Shown here: one piece after another, positions 1-7,462 of the stretch
Layout of the letters: the number at the start of each line of letters is the position of its first letter
Position numbering within the stretch: position 1 is the first letter of the stretch
Virus record (IMG/VR): IMGVR_UViG_3300027985_000872
Location: 102,619-166,618 of that record
Length of the DNA stretch: 64,000 nucleotides
Strand: one strand, 5' to 3'
Source of the DNA: a virus
Program-made: the position numbers and the translations under genes
Notes under the pieces: model-generated
Database searches by the model: none
The model's input: only the letters and a program-made list of their open reading frames with translations
Told to the model about the DNA's origin: nothing

Positions 1-770
1 TTACTACTAAAAAAAGAGCGTTCTTTTAGTTTACCATATGTAAAACCATCATTTATAATATCTGATAGTTTAGTACTAGAAAAGCCAAAATATGCTTTTA
101 CTTCTTTCGGTATAGTGAAATTATTTTCTGGTTTAACCTCACGTGCTATAAGTTGTTCTACTGATTCTGTTAGTGAATCTGTTGATCCCCATAGTTTTAA
201 TAAAGCCATTATATTTTGACTAGCTGTAGGTAAATTACCAGCTGTGATCTCAGATATCATTTTTTGATACAATAATCTCTGATACGCAATCGGATCGTTC
301 TTTTCCTCTGGTTTTCTTATTGAGGGATCAATATAAAGTATACTATCAAAGATAGAACCCCAATCTCTACCACTAACGATATATTCAGTCATTCGCGCAC
401 CAGTAGCCTGATTAACGCCAACATTTACACGAACACTATCTACACGTCCAAAAAATTTTACTTGTTTAGAGTCTTTCTTACCAGACTTTAAGTTCTCCTT
501 GTTTATTTCTTGACGTGACATTAGAATGGCCAACCAACTACCTGGAGTTATTGCGGTGACCCAATTTTTTGTAGGAGCTAGACGGATTTCAAATTGACCA
601 GCGGGAGAAGCTTTGCTTTTAGATGTATTAATGCTTTTTAAGGATAGAGTGTTTACAATAACTTGATCTACTTCATCAGAGGGCACACCAATACTGCTGG
701 AACCTTTACGATCTCTGTAATTCCATATTATTACTGCAGCATGTGGGGTTACAATTGAATAATCACTCAT
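1..770 (-). CDS. Baseplate hub protein (gp27/late-control-D-like), partial
   Basis: The frame opens at the ATG at 770 and runs off the left edge, so only about 256 N-terminal residues are visible. The N-terminal part has the beta-rich pattern of phage baseplate hub proteins: a segment like FEIRLAPTKNW, then PGSWLAILM, then VKFFGRVDSVRV, which matches the 'limits placed on w, PGD, v.i, f.G.v' layout of late control D/gp27 folds. It lies directly downstream of the tape measure gene, where hub genes normally sit in myovirus tail operons. The hub closes the tube at the baseplate and carries the cell-puncturing device. Family assignment is by pattern and context, not by search. Confidence 0.6.
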   Translation of the reverse strand, partial: MSDYSIVTPHAAVIIWNYRDRKGSSSIGVPSDEVDQVIVNTLSLKSINTSKSKASPAGQFEIRLAPTKNWVTAITPGSWLAILMSRQEINKENLKSGKKDSKQVKFFGRVDSVRVNVGVNQATGARMTEYIVSGRDWGSIFDSILYIDPSIRKPEEKNDPIAYQRLLYQKMISEITAGNLPTASQNIMALLKLWGSTDSLTESVEQLIAREVKPENNFTIPKEVKAYFGFSSTKLSDIINDGFTYGKLKERSFFSS

Positions 771-780
771 ACATTAACCT

Positions 781-3700
781 TTAAAATAATAATCCATCAC
801 CTTTATAATATGATTCATTAACACTAAGATTTTCTTTAGAGCTATCAGTTATCTTATTTCTACTATCAAATTTCTTCATTATATTATTAAACTTCTCTAT
901 TCCTTTAACTAAATCGCTCATACCATTATTAAAAGCTTTAGCGTCTTTTTCAAAAATACTGCCAGCTGGTAAAGTACCTTGAACACCCTCTTGTTGACGC
1001 TTTTGCATTTCACCACTCGTAGGAAAGTGTTCTGTTATCAGTCTAGTAAAACTTTGTAATGCCTCATTAGTTGCTTGACCTTGTGGTATTCCTTCAATAG
1101 CCTCTTTTACTCTCTGTAATTCTATTTTCTTTTGTTCAAGATCAGATGGATCATATAAGGCCGAACCCATGTTTCTCAATGTTGATCCTTGTTCAATTTG
1201 TTGCTGAAGTATGTTTCTTCTTTGCTCTAAACTACCTTTTGTTCTTGCAGTACCAGAATAAAACATATTAAAATTTTCTAAACCTTCATTTATCTGACGC
1301 TTGCGAAATTCAGCATCTGAATAAGGTATAGACATCTCGTATACACCAGGAAGACCATCGGCTTTATTCATTGTATGTCCTCTAGCAGGCCCTGGTCCTA
1401 AAATTTGTTCCAGTTCTACGCCTGGTACATTACGTAAAAAAGCAGCCTGTCTAGCATATCCCTGTAGTTGTTGTGTTGTGTATCCACCGCTAGCTTGACC
1501 AGTTGTTAAAAATTTTTGAATAGCCTGACGTTGTCCACCACCAAAGTAATCAAATCCTACAGTTTCCATAGCAGCCATACTACGTTTGGTTTGTAGTAAT
1601 TCATTGGCTCTACTTTGAACAACACCACCTTGTGCATTCATTATAGATGTAAGACCTAATCTTGTAGCAAGTTGTGCTGCTTCAGCACCACCACCTGCTA
1701 ATGTTTGTGCTTGAGTTAGATCTAGTTTTTTATACGCTAATAATTCAGCATAGTTATTAGAATCAACCCATTTTAATCTTGATGCTAGTTGTGAGTATTG
1801 CACTTGAGAATATATATCGCTATTTAATCCACCAACCATACTGTTTACACCAGCTAATGTACTTGCAGCTACACCTGCTCTCATATTTGCTGGTAGTATA
1901 GAATCTTGAACAGCTTTCTGCATTAATGTATGTACACCCATAGATGTTTGCAACCCCATCTTAGCATCTGCACTAGCTAACTGTACCGTTGCTGCCACCA
2001 TCTGACCAACATTTTTAGAATTATCCATTCCGGCTTCTACAGCTCTACGAAGTATGGTTTCTAAATCAGCGTTTGTTCCACCTACTCCTGCTAAAGCACC
2101 CATATTAGTCATATATTCTGCGCCCTGTAATACTCCGCCACGTTGCCACGCTTCTGCACTCTGTAACATATTCATGGTAAACTGTGCTCCACCTACTCTT
2201 GTTCTAGCCATTCCAGTTAATTCAACGGCTTGTTGCGGGCTTAAGGTTTTCAATGTATCAAGAAAGGCAGCATCCATCAATCCTGTCATTACGCCACCAC
2301 GTGCTCCACCAAATCCACGCGTGTTAGCTCCTGTATTACGAAGATGATCTATATATTTCTGCTGTGTTGTTAAATTTATATTATTCATAGCCATGGTAAA
2401 ATTTTTCTCTATACCATAAGCATCTAACATGGTTTTACCAGCAGTAATTTGTTGATTAATATCTAAGGACTTCATTTGATAATCAGTGAAAGTTTTCATT
2501 CCACCATATCCCATACCAGCTATACCACCGGTTAGCATACCCATACCAGCGACAGTACCAACCGTAGAAGCTCCTGCACTAAATGGAGCCAATGCAAGAC
2601 CACCGGCAGCTAATAATCCACCAGCTGCTACTTTTCCAATATTTCCAACAGTTCCCCAACCTCTTTCACGACTTAATTGTCTTTGCTGATACTGAAACAT
2701 ATCACTAGCAAAATCTCTTGCTCGTTCGTCGGCAGTCAACAACTCGAACATAGATGATACATCACCACCTGCCGCAGCACCCATCATTCCATATTGACGA
2801 TTATATAAGTTTGCGATACCAGTTTGTACCACACGTTTTTGCATTGGTGCCTGAATATCTCTGAACCCGGTCCATCTAGCATACTCTAATCCCATGGCGC
2901 CTGCAGTTGTTAAAGCGGTAGTAGCAGCTTGTCCGATAGCTAATCCTCTCTGTAGTCTCCCCCCTCCAGAACCACCTTCTGAAGTAATAGCCTTTATTAC
3001 TTCACCCAAGTCTTCTAATCTCTGTGCATGCTTTTCATAAAGAGCATTAATTTTACCTAGATTCTTAGATTGCTGTTCCTCAGCACGTTCTCTTAATCTA
3101 TTAGCTTGTTCAAACTTATTTCTAGTGGACTCATATGCTTGAACATTTTCTTCTAAAGTTCCTAATCCACCTGATGCAGCCATTGCAGCTAATTCTCGTT
3201 TACGTAGATAGCTGCCACTACTGGTTAATAATGACTCAGCGCGACGAGATCGTCCTTGCGGATCTTGTCGTAGTCGCCTTTGTTCTTTCATAACCGCTCT
3301 ATCTTCAGCTATTGAGTATTCTAAAGAACTCATTTGACCAGTTAAACCACCAATTCTTTCCATTGTTTCTTCATCAGCAATTCCACCAGGAAGATCTCCT
3401 AACATAGTGCTTATCTGTTCTCTGATGTCACCAATCTGACGCTGTCTTTCACCTATTCTAGATTGTAATATATGTGTTGGTATATGTGTTTGAGATCTGG
3501 CAGACACAAATATATTACTTTGACCTGTCATATGAGAAATACGCTCTTTTGATCTATATGAACCCGCTAGTGTCTCTATATATCCACCGTATCGCTTCGT
3601 GGATCTTTTCATCCTATCAGCTTGAATAGCATCAATAGCTTCTTCTAATAGTAATTTATCCCCAGGATCAGAGATCGTCTCTAGTTTTTCATATAAGTTA

Positions 3701-3831
3701 ATTTCAGGAATGGATAATTGACCTTGATCAACACTCCATTGACGAAGACGTTCCTCGAATTCAGTAACACTATTACCGTTTACTCCAGGAGTACCCTTTG
3801 GTGGTTTGTTCTGTCCGCTGTTTTTTGCCAT
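781..3831 (-). CDS. Tail tape measure protein
   Basis: A 1016-aa protein with long helical, Gln/Arg/Glu-rich stretches in the N-terminal 290 residues, then two Gly/Ala-rich hydrophobic segments (near residues 300-320 and 400-450), then a mixed helical C-terminal half. This architecture (coiled coil plus small hydrophobic membrane-active segments) is typical of tape measure proteins, which set tail length and are ejected at infection. It sits between the frameshifting tail chaperone (upstream) and the baseplate hub (downstream, 10-nt gap), the canonical position. Length is moderate for a myovirus tape measure. Sequence identity is not recognisable, so the call rests on order and composition. 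Confidence 0.75.
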   Translation of the reverse strand: MAKNSGQNKPPKGTPGVNGNSVTEFEERLRQWSVDQGQLSIPEINLYEKLETISDPGDKLLLEEAIDAIQADRMKRSTKRYGGYIETLAGSYRSKERISHMTGQSNIFVSARSQTHIPTHILQSRIGERQRQIGDIREQISTMLGDLPGGIADEETMERIGGLTGQMSSLEYSIAEDRAVMKEQRRLRQDPQGRSRRAESLLTSSGSYLRKRELAAMAASGGLGTLEENVQAYESTRNKFEQANRLRERAEEQQSKNLGKINALYEKHAQRLEDLGEVIKAITSEGGSGGGRLQRGLAIGQAATTALTTAGAMGLEYARWTGFRDIQAPMQKRVVQTGIANLYNRQYGMMGAAAGGDVSSMFELLTADERARDFASDMFQYQQRQLSRERGWGTVGNIGKVAAGGLLAAGGLALAPFSAGASTVGTVAGMGMLTGGIAGMGYGGMKTFTDYQMKSLDINQQITAGKTMLDAYGIEKNFTMAMNNINLTTQQKYIDHLRNTGANTRGFGGARGGVMTGLMDAAFLDTLKTLSPQQAVELTGMARTRVGGAQFTMNMLQSAEAWQRGGVLQGAEYMTNMGALAGVGGTNADLETILRRAVEAGMDNSKNVGQMVAATVQLASADAKMGLQTSMGVHTLMQKAVQDSILPANMRAGVAASTLAGVNSMVGGLNSDIYSQVQYSQLASRLKWVDSNNYAELLAYKKLDLTQAQTLAGGGAEAAQLATRLGLTSIMNAQGGVVQSRANELLQTKRSMAAMETVGFDYFGGGQRQAIQKFLTTGQASGGYTTQQLQGYARQAAFLRNVPGVELEQILGPGPARGHTMNKADGLPGVYEMSIPYSDAEFRKRQINEGLENFNMFYSGTARTKGSLEQRRNILQQQIEQGSTLRNMGSALYDPSDLEQKKIELQRVKEAIEGIPQGQATNEALQSFTRLITEHFPTSGEMQKRQQEGVQGTLPAGSIFEKDAKAFNNGMSDLVKGIEKFNNIMKKFDSRNKITDSSKENLSVNESYYKGDGLLF

Positions 3832-3839
3832 ACTCCGCC

Positions 3840-4178
3840 CTATTCAGAAAAATCAATGCTTAAGTCTTCACCGTAATCTTCACCGTGTTCTTCTTTGCCT
3901 TCTTGTTTAGTAGTTTCAGCTTCTAACCTAAGACGTTCTAATTCTTCAAGTTCTCTAGCTTCTTCTTCAGCGGCCCAGTCAAGATTTGCTTGCATTTGCT
4001 CTTCTTCTATTCTATCAGACTCTAGATCAAGCGACTCTTCAGCTGCTTTTCTGCGCTCTGCACGATCGTAATATTCGTACACTAATTCTTCTAGGGTATA
4101 GGCATCTAATAAAGGATCTTTTAAAGGTCGTCCATATTCTTTGGACCACCAAGATTTTAGATATAGCATTAAGTTCAT
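3840..4178 (-). CDS. Tail assembly chaperone, -1 frameshift extension (GT-like second frame)
   Basis: This 112-aa frame is acidic and helical at its C-terminus and carries a W-S-K-E-Y-G-R-P segment near its start. The ATG at 4178 has no Shine-Dalgarno sequence. The same frame is open with no stop for 30 more codons upstream, back to the slippery site in the preceding gene. It is therefore most likely translated only as the tail of a frameshift fusion of about 265 aa with the 4250-4636 gene. This is the gpG/gpGT arrangement found between tube and tape measure genes in many tailed phages, where the long form binds the tape measure protein during tail assembly. Confidence 0.75.
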   Translation of the reverse strand: MNLMLYLKSWWSKEYGRPLKDPLLDAYTLEELVYEYYDRAERRKAAEESLDLESDRIEEEQMQANLDWAAEEEARELEELERLRLEAETTKQEGKEEHGEDYGEDLSIDFSE

Positions 4179-4237
4179 ATTAGAGTTTAATTCAGCTCTA
4201 GCACGAACTTTAACTATATTATGGATTAGTTCAAATA

Positions 4238-4274
4238 CGGAGAGTTGATCTAACTCTCCGCTTGCGGGTTTCCC
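4238..4274 (-). promoter_or_regulatory. Programmed -1 ribosomal frameshift signal
   Basis: On the minus strand the heptamer G-GGA-AAC lies at 4274-4268, in the correct phase for a simultaneous -1 slip. A 7-nt spacer follows, then a perfect 9-bp hairpin (4260-4252 paired with 4246-4238, 5-nt loop) that contains the zero-frame TAG stop. The -1 frame is open from here into the next gene. Slippery site, spacer and stem match the standard frameshift design. Confidence 0.85.
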
Positions 4275-4636
4275 GAAAGTTCTCCAGTTTGCGCTTTAAG
4301 TTCTTCTTTCCACAATCTCTCTTGTTCCATAACTTTATCATATAAAGCTAAAACCACATCTTCATCAAGAATATCAAAGCCACCTAAGCTTTGTTCCCAC
4401 CAAGAAGGGGCATTAATAATGCGAACTTGTAGAGTTGCAAGAATGTGAGATATAGAGGATAGTAGGTTTGTTGGATTTTGTGAATCTGCTTTTAATTGAG
4501 TCTTTTTTAACTCCAATTCACGCTTATCAAACATACTTAAGATACACTTAACTTTAAATTCACCGTCATATTTTTTACCTGTGATTTCTCCAATATGATC
4601 GAATATAAAGCTTTTTTCATTTTTAGGTAAATCCAT
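4250..4636 (-). CDS. Tail assembly chaperone, short form (G-like)
   Basis: The gene gives a 128-aa helical protein. I place the start at 4636, where AGGAG lies 5 nt upstream; the in-frame ATG at 4654 lies inside an inverted repeat and has no ribosome binding site. It sits between the third tube-like gene and the tape measure gene. Its last codons carry the GGGAAAC slippery heptamer, so a fraction of ribosomes should shift into the 3840-4178 frame. By analogy with lambda gpG/gpGT, both products coat the tape measure protein while the tube polymerises. Sequence similarity to characterised chaperones is not obvious; position and recoding signal carry the call. Confidence 0.75.
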   Translation of the reverse strand: MDLPKNEKSFIFDHIGEITGKKYDGEFKVKCILSMFDKRELELKKTQLKADSQNPTNLLSSISHILATLQVRIINAPSWWEQSLGGFDILDEDVVLALYDKVMEQERLWKEELKAQTGELSGNPQAES

Positions 4637-4649
4637 AAATACTCCTGTT

Positions 4650-4668
4650 AGCATATACCGTATATGCT
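4650..4668. promoter_or_regulatory. Perfect 9-bp inverted repeat, possible operator
   Basis: AGCATATAC and GTATATGCT flank a single C. The palindrome lies just upstream of the chaperone gene and overlaps the start region predicted from the minus-strand TATAAT at 4677-4672. It could be an operator or a 5' UTR hairpin. Confidence 0.4.
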
Positions 4669-4671
4669 CTT

Positions 4672-4677
4672 ATTATA
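4672..4677 (-). promoter_or_regulatory. -10-like box upstream of tail chaperone
   Basis: The minus strand reads GGGTATAATA here, 36 nt before the chaperone start. No good -35 hexamer is visible. It resembles the extended -10 boxes upstream of other operons in this window. Confidence 0.45.
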
Positions 4678-4698
4678 CCCATATTATTTAAAATTATT

Positions 4699-5325
4699 TT
4701 AGAAACCTAAATTTCTACGTTTAGCTGCGTATTTCTCTTCTATAGATTTTAATTTCTCTTGTAAGGCCTGTTGAGCATCTTTAGAACTAGCTCCCCAATC
4801 TTTAGGTGCCACAGGTTCCTTTTCATCTTTCCAACCAACAGCTTGCCATGTTAGAGTTATATCGCCTAATTGTTCCGCTCGTAAATTCTCTACTCTAGAT
4901 GTAACCATAGCCTTATTAGTGAAGAAAAGTAAGTTATCGGTTTGCTGATCTCTTACTTCTATAGTTATATATTTTTGTTGAAGAAAATTTAATACATTTG
5001 ATTGATGTAAAGAAGCTGATGGTCCTTCACCTGGTATATGCAATAAACTTAATGTGCCAGAAACTTTAACATGTTTTGGCGCTAATTCCCAAGCATTATA
5101 CTCATCGATTGTTCTTACTTCTGTTACAGAGGTTTCTACATGCCATGATACACCAAAAGCAAAACCTACTAATTTACCATTTACTTTAATTTTACATCTA
5201 GCTCCACTTGCATATTTAGCAACAGGTAGGGCAGAGAATACTCCCTTAAATTTTTCTAATACGTTAGCACCAACATTCGCTATTGCATCACTAAAACCTG
5301 TATCTTTTAATTTATTATTAGACAT
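4699..5325 (-). CDS. Tail tube-like protein 3
   Basis: A 208-aa protein with a tube-fold signature near residues 40-65 (GARCKIKVNGKLVGFAFGVS) that aligns with the start of the two genes upstream (GANAKI.VN/AGNVTLAYC). Those two begin this motif at residue 11, so this copy has an extra 30-residue N-terminal extension. It ends in a helical, charged C-terminus. Tube proteins of the T4 gp19 kind stack as hexamers inside the sheath. The divergent third copy may be a tube initiator or terminator, or a minor component. It starts 3 nt after the preceding stop and is likely co-translated. Confidence 0.65.
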   Translation of the reverse strand: MSNNKLKDTGFSDAIANVGANVLEKFKGVFSALPVAKYASGARCKIKVNGKLVGFAFGVSWHVETSVTEVRTIDEYNAWELAPKHVKVSGTLSLLHIPGEGPSASLHQSNVLNFLQQKYITIEVRDQQTDNLLFFTNKAMVTSRVENLRAEQLGDITLTWQAVGWKDEKEPVAPKDWGASSKDAQQALQEKLKSIEEKYAAKRRNLGF

Positions 5326-5328
5326 GTA

Positions 5329-5922
5329 TTACGCCCACTGTTGTCCTACACCAGAGAAATCTGCTCTAAATGTATCTTCATCTACGTATAATGCAGTAAA
5401 CTGATAAGTCTCAGTTGCTACATTCTTTTTGCTTAATTGAAAATCTGCTCTTGTTATTCTGCAGTTGCGAATTTTAGCTACTGGAAGTATTCCACTCTGT
5501 GAGATTTTTTGGTGTACTTCTATTTCAAACCCACTAGCACCTTGAAGTTGTTTAGGATTTAAATTGTCGTAGGCTCTACCATCTAATCCATCTTTAAAAT
5601 TGAATCCACCAAGCATATCCTGTAATATGCTGCCGTGCCTCTTCCATGCCCCTATACCGTTTCCGTATTCTGATACACCATTCGGTGATCTACCGGCAAT
5701 ATCAGCAGTAGCATCTGCTGTATATTTTATAATAGTAAAAGAACCTGTCACCCTATAAGATAACGGTTCGACACTGCTTCCCTCATACATCCCAAGAACT
5801 TGAGGAGTTGCATGATTTACGGCAATTGAATAACTTAAATTGGTGCAAAAGGCCAATGTAACACCATTGACCCTTATTTTTGCATTTGCACCAGTTAAGA
5901 AAAAAGGCGTTTGTCCAGCCAT
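5329..5922 (-). CDS. Tail tube protein 2
   Basis: A 197-aa beta-rich protein beginning MAG..PFFLTGANAKIRVNG, closely matching the start of the next gene upstream. Both share the downstream pattern Y-x-V-T-G-S-F-T-I-I-K-Y-T and a GNGIG.W motif. The ATG at 5922 has GGAG 7 nt upstream. It is one of three tube-like paralogs in tandem. Which copy forms the main tube cannot be told from sequence. Confidence 0.7.
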   Translation of the reverse strand: MAGQTPFFLTGANAKIRVNGVTLAFCTNLSYSIAVNHATPQVLGMYEGSSVEPLSYRVTGSFTIIKYTADATADIAGRSPNGVSEYGNGIGAWKRHGSILQDMLGGFNFKDGLDGRAYDNLNPKQLQGASGFEIEVHQKISQSGILPVAKIRNCRITRADFQLSKKNVATETYQFTALYVDEDTFRADFSGVGQQWA

Positions 5923-5941
5923 CTAGTCTCCTGACTTTAGA

Positions 5942-6475
5942 TTATACTAAGTCGATATCACCAGAGCGAGAAACATCAAAGCTATCATCGTCGGCAACAA
6001 TAGCATTAAATGCATATTGTTCAACGAGAACACCACGCTTATTAAGTCCGCCACCTTTTCTAGTAAAGCGACAATCAAATAAGCGAATTACTGCAGGTAC
6101 ATCACCTTCGTCAGTTTTTTGGAAAATTTCAAGATCCCAAGTTGCTGATGATAGTAATTTACCAGGATTTACATGATTTGCACCTTCTCCAGCTTCACCG
6201 TGTAGGTTCCACTTTCCAATTCCGTTACCTTCTCCCGTTGGATTTACTTTATCCATATTTCTAGCAGCAGAAGTATAGCGTATAACGCTCAATGTTCCGT
6301 CTACGAAATATGCTACAGGTTCGTTAGAGACAACCTCATAACGTCCCATGGTTTCGATAGGAATTGTAGTAACAGTTACATTGTAACTACAGTCTTGACA
6401 ATAAGCTAAGGTAACATTACCAGCTTTAATTTTTGCATTCGCGCCCGTTATGAACGCAGGTTTAATTCCAGCCAT
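5942..6475 (-). CDS. Tail tube protein 1
   Basis: A 177-aa beta-rich protein starting MAG.KPAFITGANAKIKAGN, paralogous to the 5329-5922 gene. The shared blocks are an early GANAKI motif, a V-D-G-T-L-S-V-I-R-Y-T strand and GNGIG.W. GGAG lies 6 nt before the ATG. A strong terminator separates it from the gene upstream, so this three-tube unit probably has its own promoter between 6480 and 6560 on the minus strand. It is the first and shortest of the three copies. Confidence 0.7.
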   Translation of the reverse strand: MAGIKPAFITGANAKIKAGNVTLAYCQDCSYNVTVTTIPIETMGRYEVVSNEPVAYFVDGTLSVIRYTSAARNMDKVNPTGEGNGIGKWNLHGEAGEGANHVNPGKLLSSATWDLEIFQKTDEGDVPAVIRLFDCRFTRKGGGLNKRGVLVEQYAFNAIVADDDSFDVSRSGDIDLV

Positions 6476-6569
6476 TTTTTACTCCTTGTGGTTCGGTTCC
6501 ACGTACCATGAATTTTGTGCGACTATTCACACCTACATATATAATAACATACTTTCACTTAAAAATAAA

Positions 6570-6589
6570 AACCCCACTTTCGTGGGGTT
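6570..6589 (-). terminator. Rho-independent terminator after the 6614-7411 gene
   Basis: The hairpin AACCCCAC-GAAA-GTGGGGTT is followed on the minus strand by TTTATTTTT. It separates the tube genes from the upstream transcript. Confidence 0.85.
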
Positions 6590-6613
6590 ATAAAGAATAA
6601 ATGTCTATAAAAA

Positions 6614-7411
6614 TTATTTTTTAGCTTTTGAGTGTTTCTTAATATAAGAATCAATCTCGCGTTTAAGACGGGCGAATTCTTTTTCCATAGCTGCCTTTGC
6701 TTCTGGTGCCTCTTCTTCAATAATCCACCTACAATCCTTAAGCTCCTTAAGTTCTTTTAAAGCATACTTAATATCACGCTGGATGTCTTCTTTAGTTCTT
6801 TCTATGGAGGGTGGTGGTATAGTTTCACTTTTCTCTTTGGGAAATAAAGACTTCTTTAGTTTGCTTTTTTCTTTGAGTTTCTTGTCTTTAGCTGCAGCAG
6901 TTTCCATTTTCTTTTCGCCATACTTTTGTCTACCGATATGTGCTGCTAGACCTGCAGGATCATAAACTCCCTTTTTATGAGCTAATTTACCTTTTAATTT
7001 TTTAAAACCAATATGTTTCTTTTCAAGTTCTTCTTCCATAGCTTTTGCTATATTATCTTTTTCTCCCCAGTTTTTTAATAACAAGGCAGATTCTCTATAG
7101 CCGGCTTCTTCAAGTGCTTTTACAAGTTTTAGATGTGGTTTTTTCTTTTTAGTTTCAGTCTCGAAATTACCTTCTTCAGGCACACCTTCTCTCATTGCAG
7201 TATCAATCTGTCGTTGAATATTGCTTCCCATATCGCGAATTTCTTGATTGAATTTTTGTTCTTTAGCTTTTGCTTTTTTTGCTTTATAGTCTCTTAATGA
7301 AACTACCGCTTTATTTAAAGTTTCAATTTGCTCTTCTGTAAGAGTTTCACTCTTTTGTAATTCAGCGATTGTATTTTTAAGGATTTTTATCTTTTCTATG
7401 AATTTATCCAT
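6614..7411 (-). CDS. Lys-rich structural-operon protein with GKLAHKKGVYDPAGLAA motif
   Basis: The product is 265 aa, very rich in Lys and Glu, with predicted long helices at both ends. A central block (about residues 145-170) reads KGVYDPAGLAAHIGRQKYG. This resembles a short motif seen in many phage proteins that pairs a DPA-LAA turn with IGRKKYG; its function is not established. The gene lies alone between two minus-strand terminators, after the sheath and before the tube genes. It could be a virion-associated or scaffold-like factor, or a DNA-binding protein given its charge. No function is claimed. Confidence 0.6.
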   Translation of the reverse strand: MDKFIEKIKILKNTIAELQKSETLTEEQIETLNKAVVSLRDYKAKKAKAKEQKFNQEIRDMGSNIQRQIDTAMREGVPEEGNFETETKKKKPHLKLVKALEEAGYRESALLLKNWGEKDNIAKAMEEELEKKHIGFKKLKGKLAHKKGVYDPAGLAAHIGRQKYGEKKMETAAAKDKKLKEKSKLKKSLFPKEKSETIPPPSIERTKEDIQRDIKYALKELKELKDCRWIIEEEAPEAKAAMEKEFARLKREIDSYIKKHSKAKK

Positions 7412-7427
7412 AACTACTCCTAAGTTA

Positions 7428-7452
7428 AAAGGGTCAGATTAACTGACCCTTT
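7428..7452 (-). terminator. Hairpin terminator after the sheath gene
   Basis: A perfect 10-bp stem (AAAGGGTCAG with CTGACCCTTT) and 5-nt loop, followed by a short T run on the minus strand. It lies between the sheath stop and the start of the next gene. Confidence 0.75.
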
Positions 7453-7462
7453 ATAAAGTTTA

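Noticed and set aside
2054-2689. Plus-strand frames of 67-97 codons opposite the tape measure gene
   Set aside because: They are Pro/Ala-rich, lack ribosome binding sites and mirror the codon structure of the minus-strand gene; treated as shadows.
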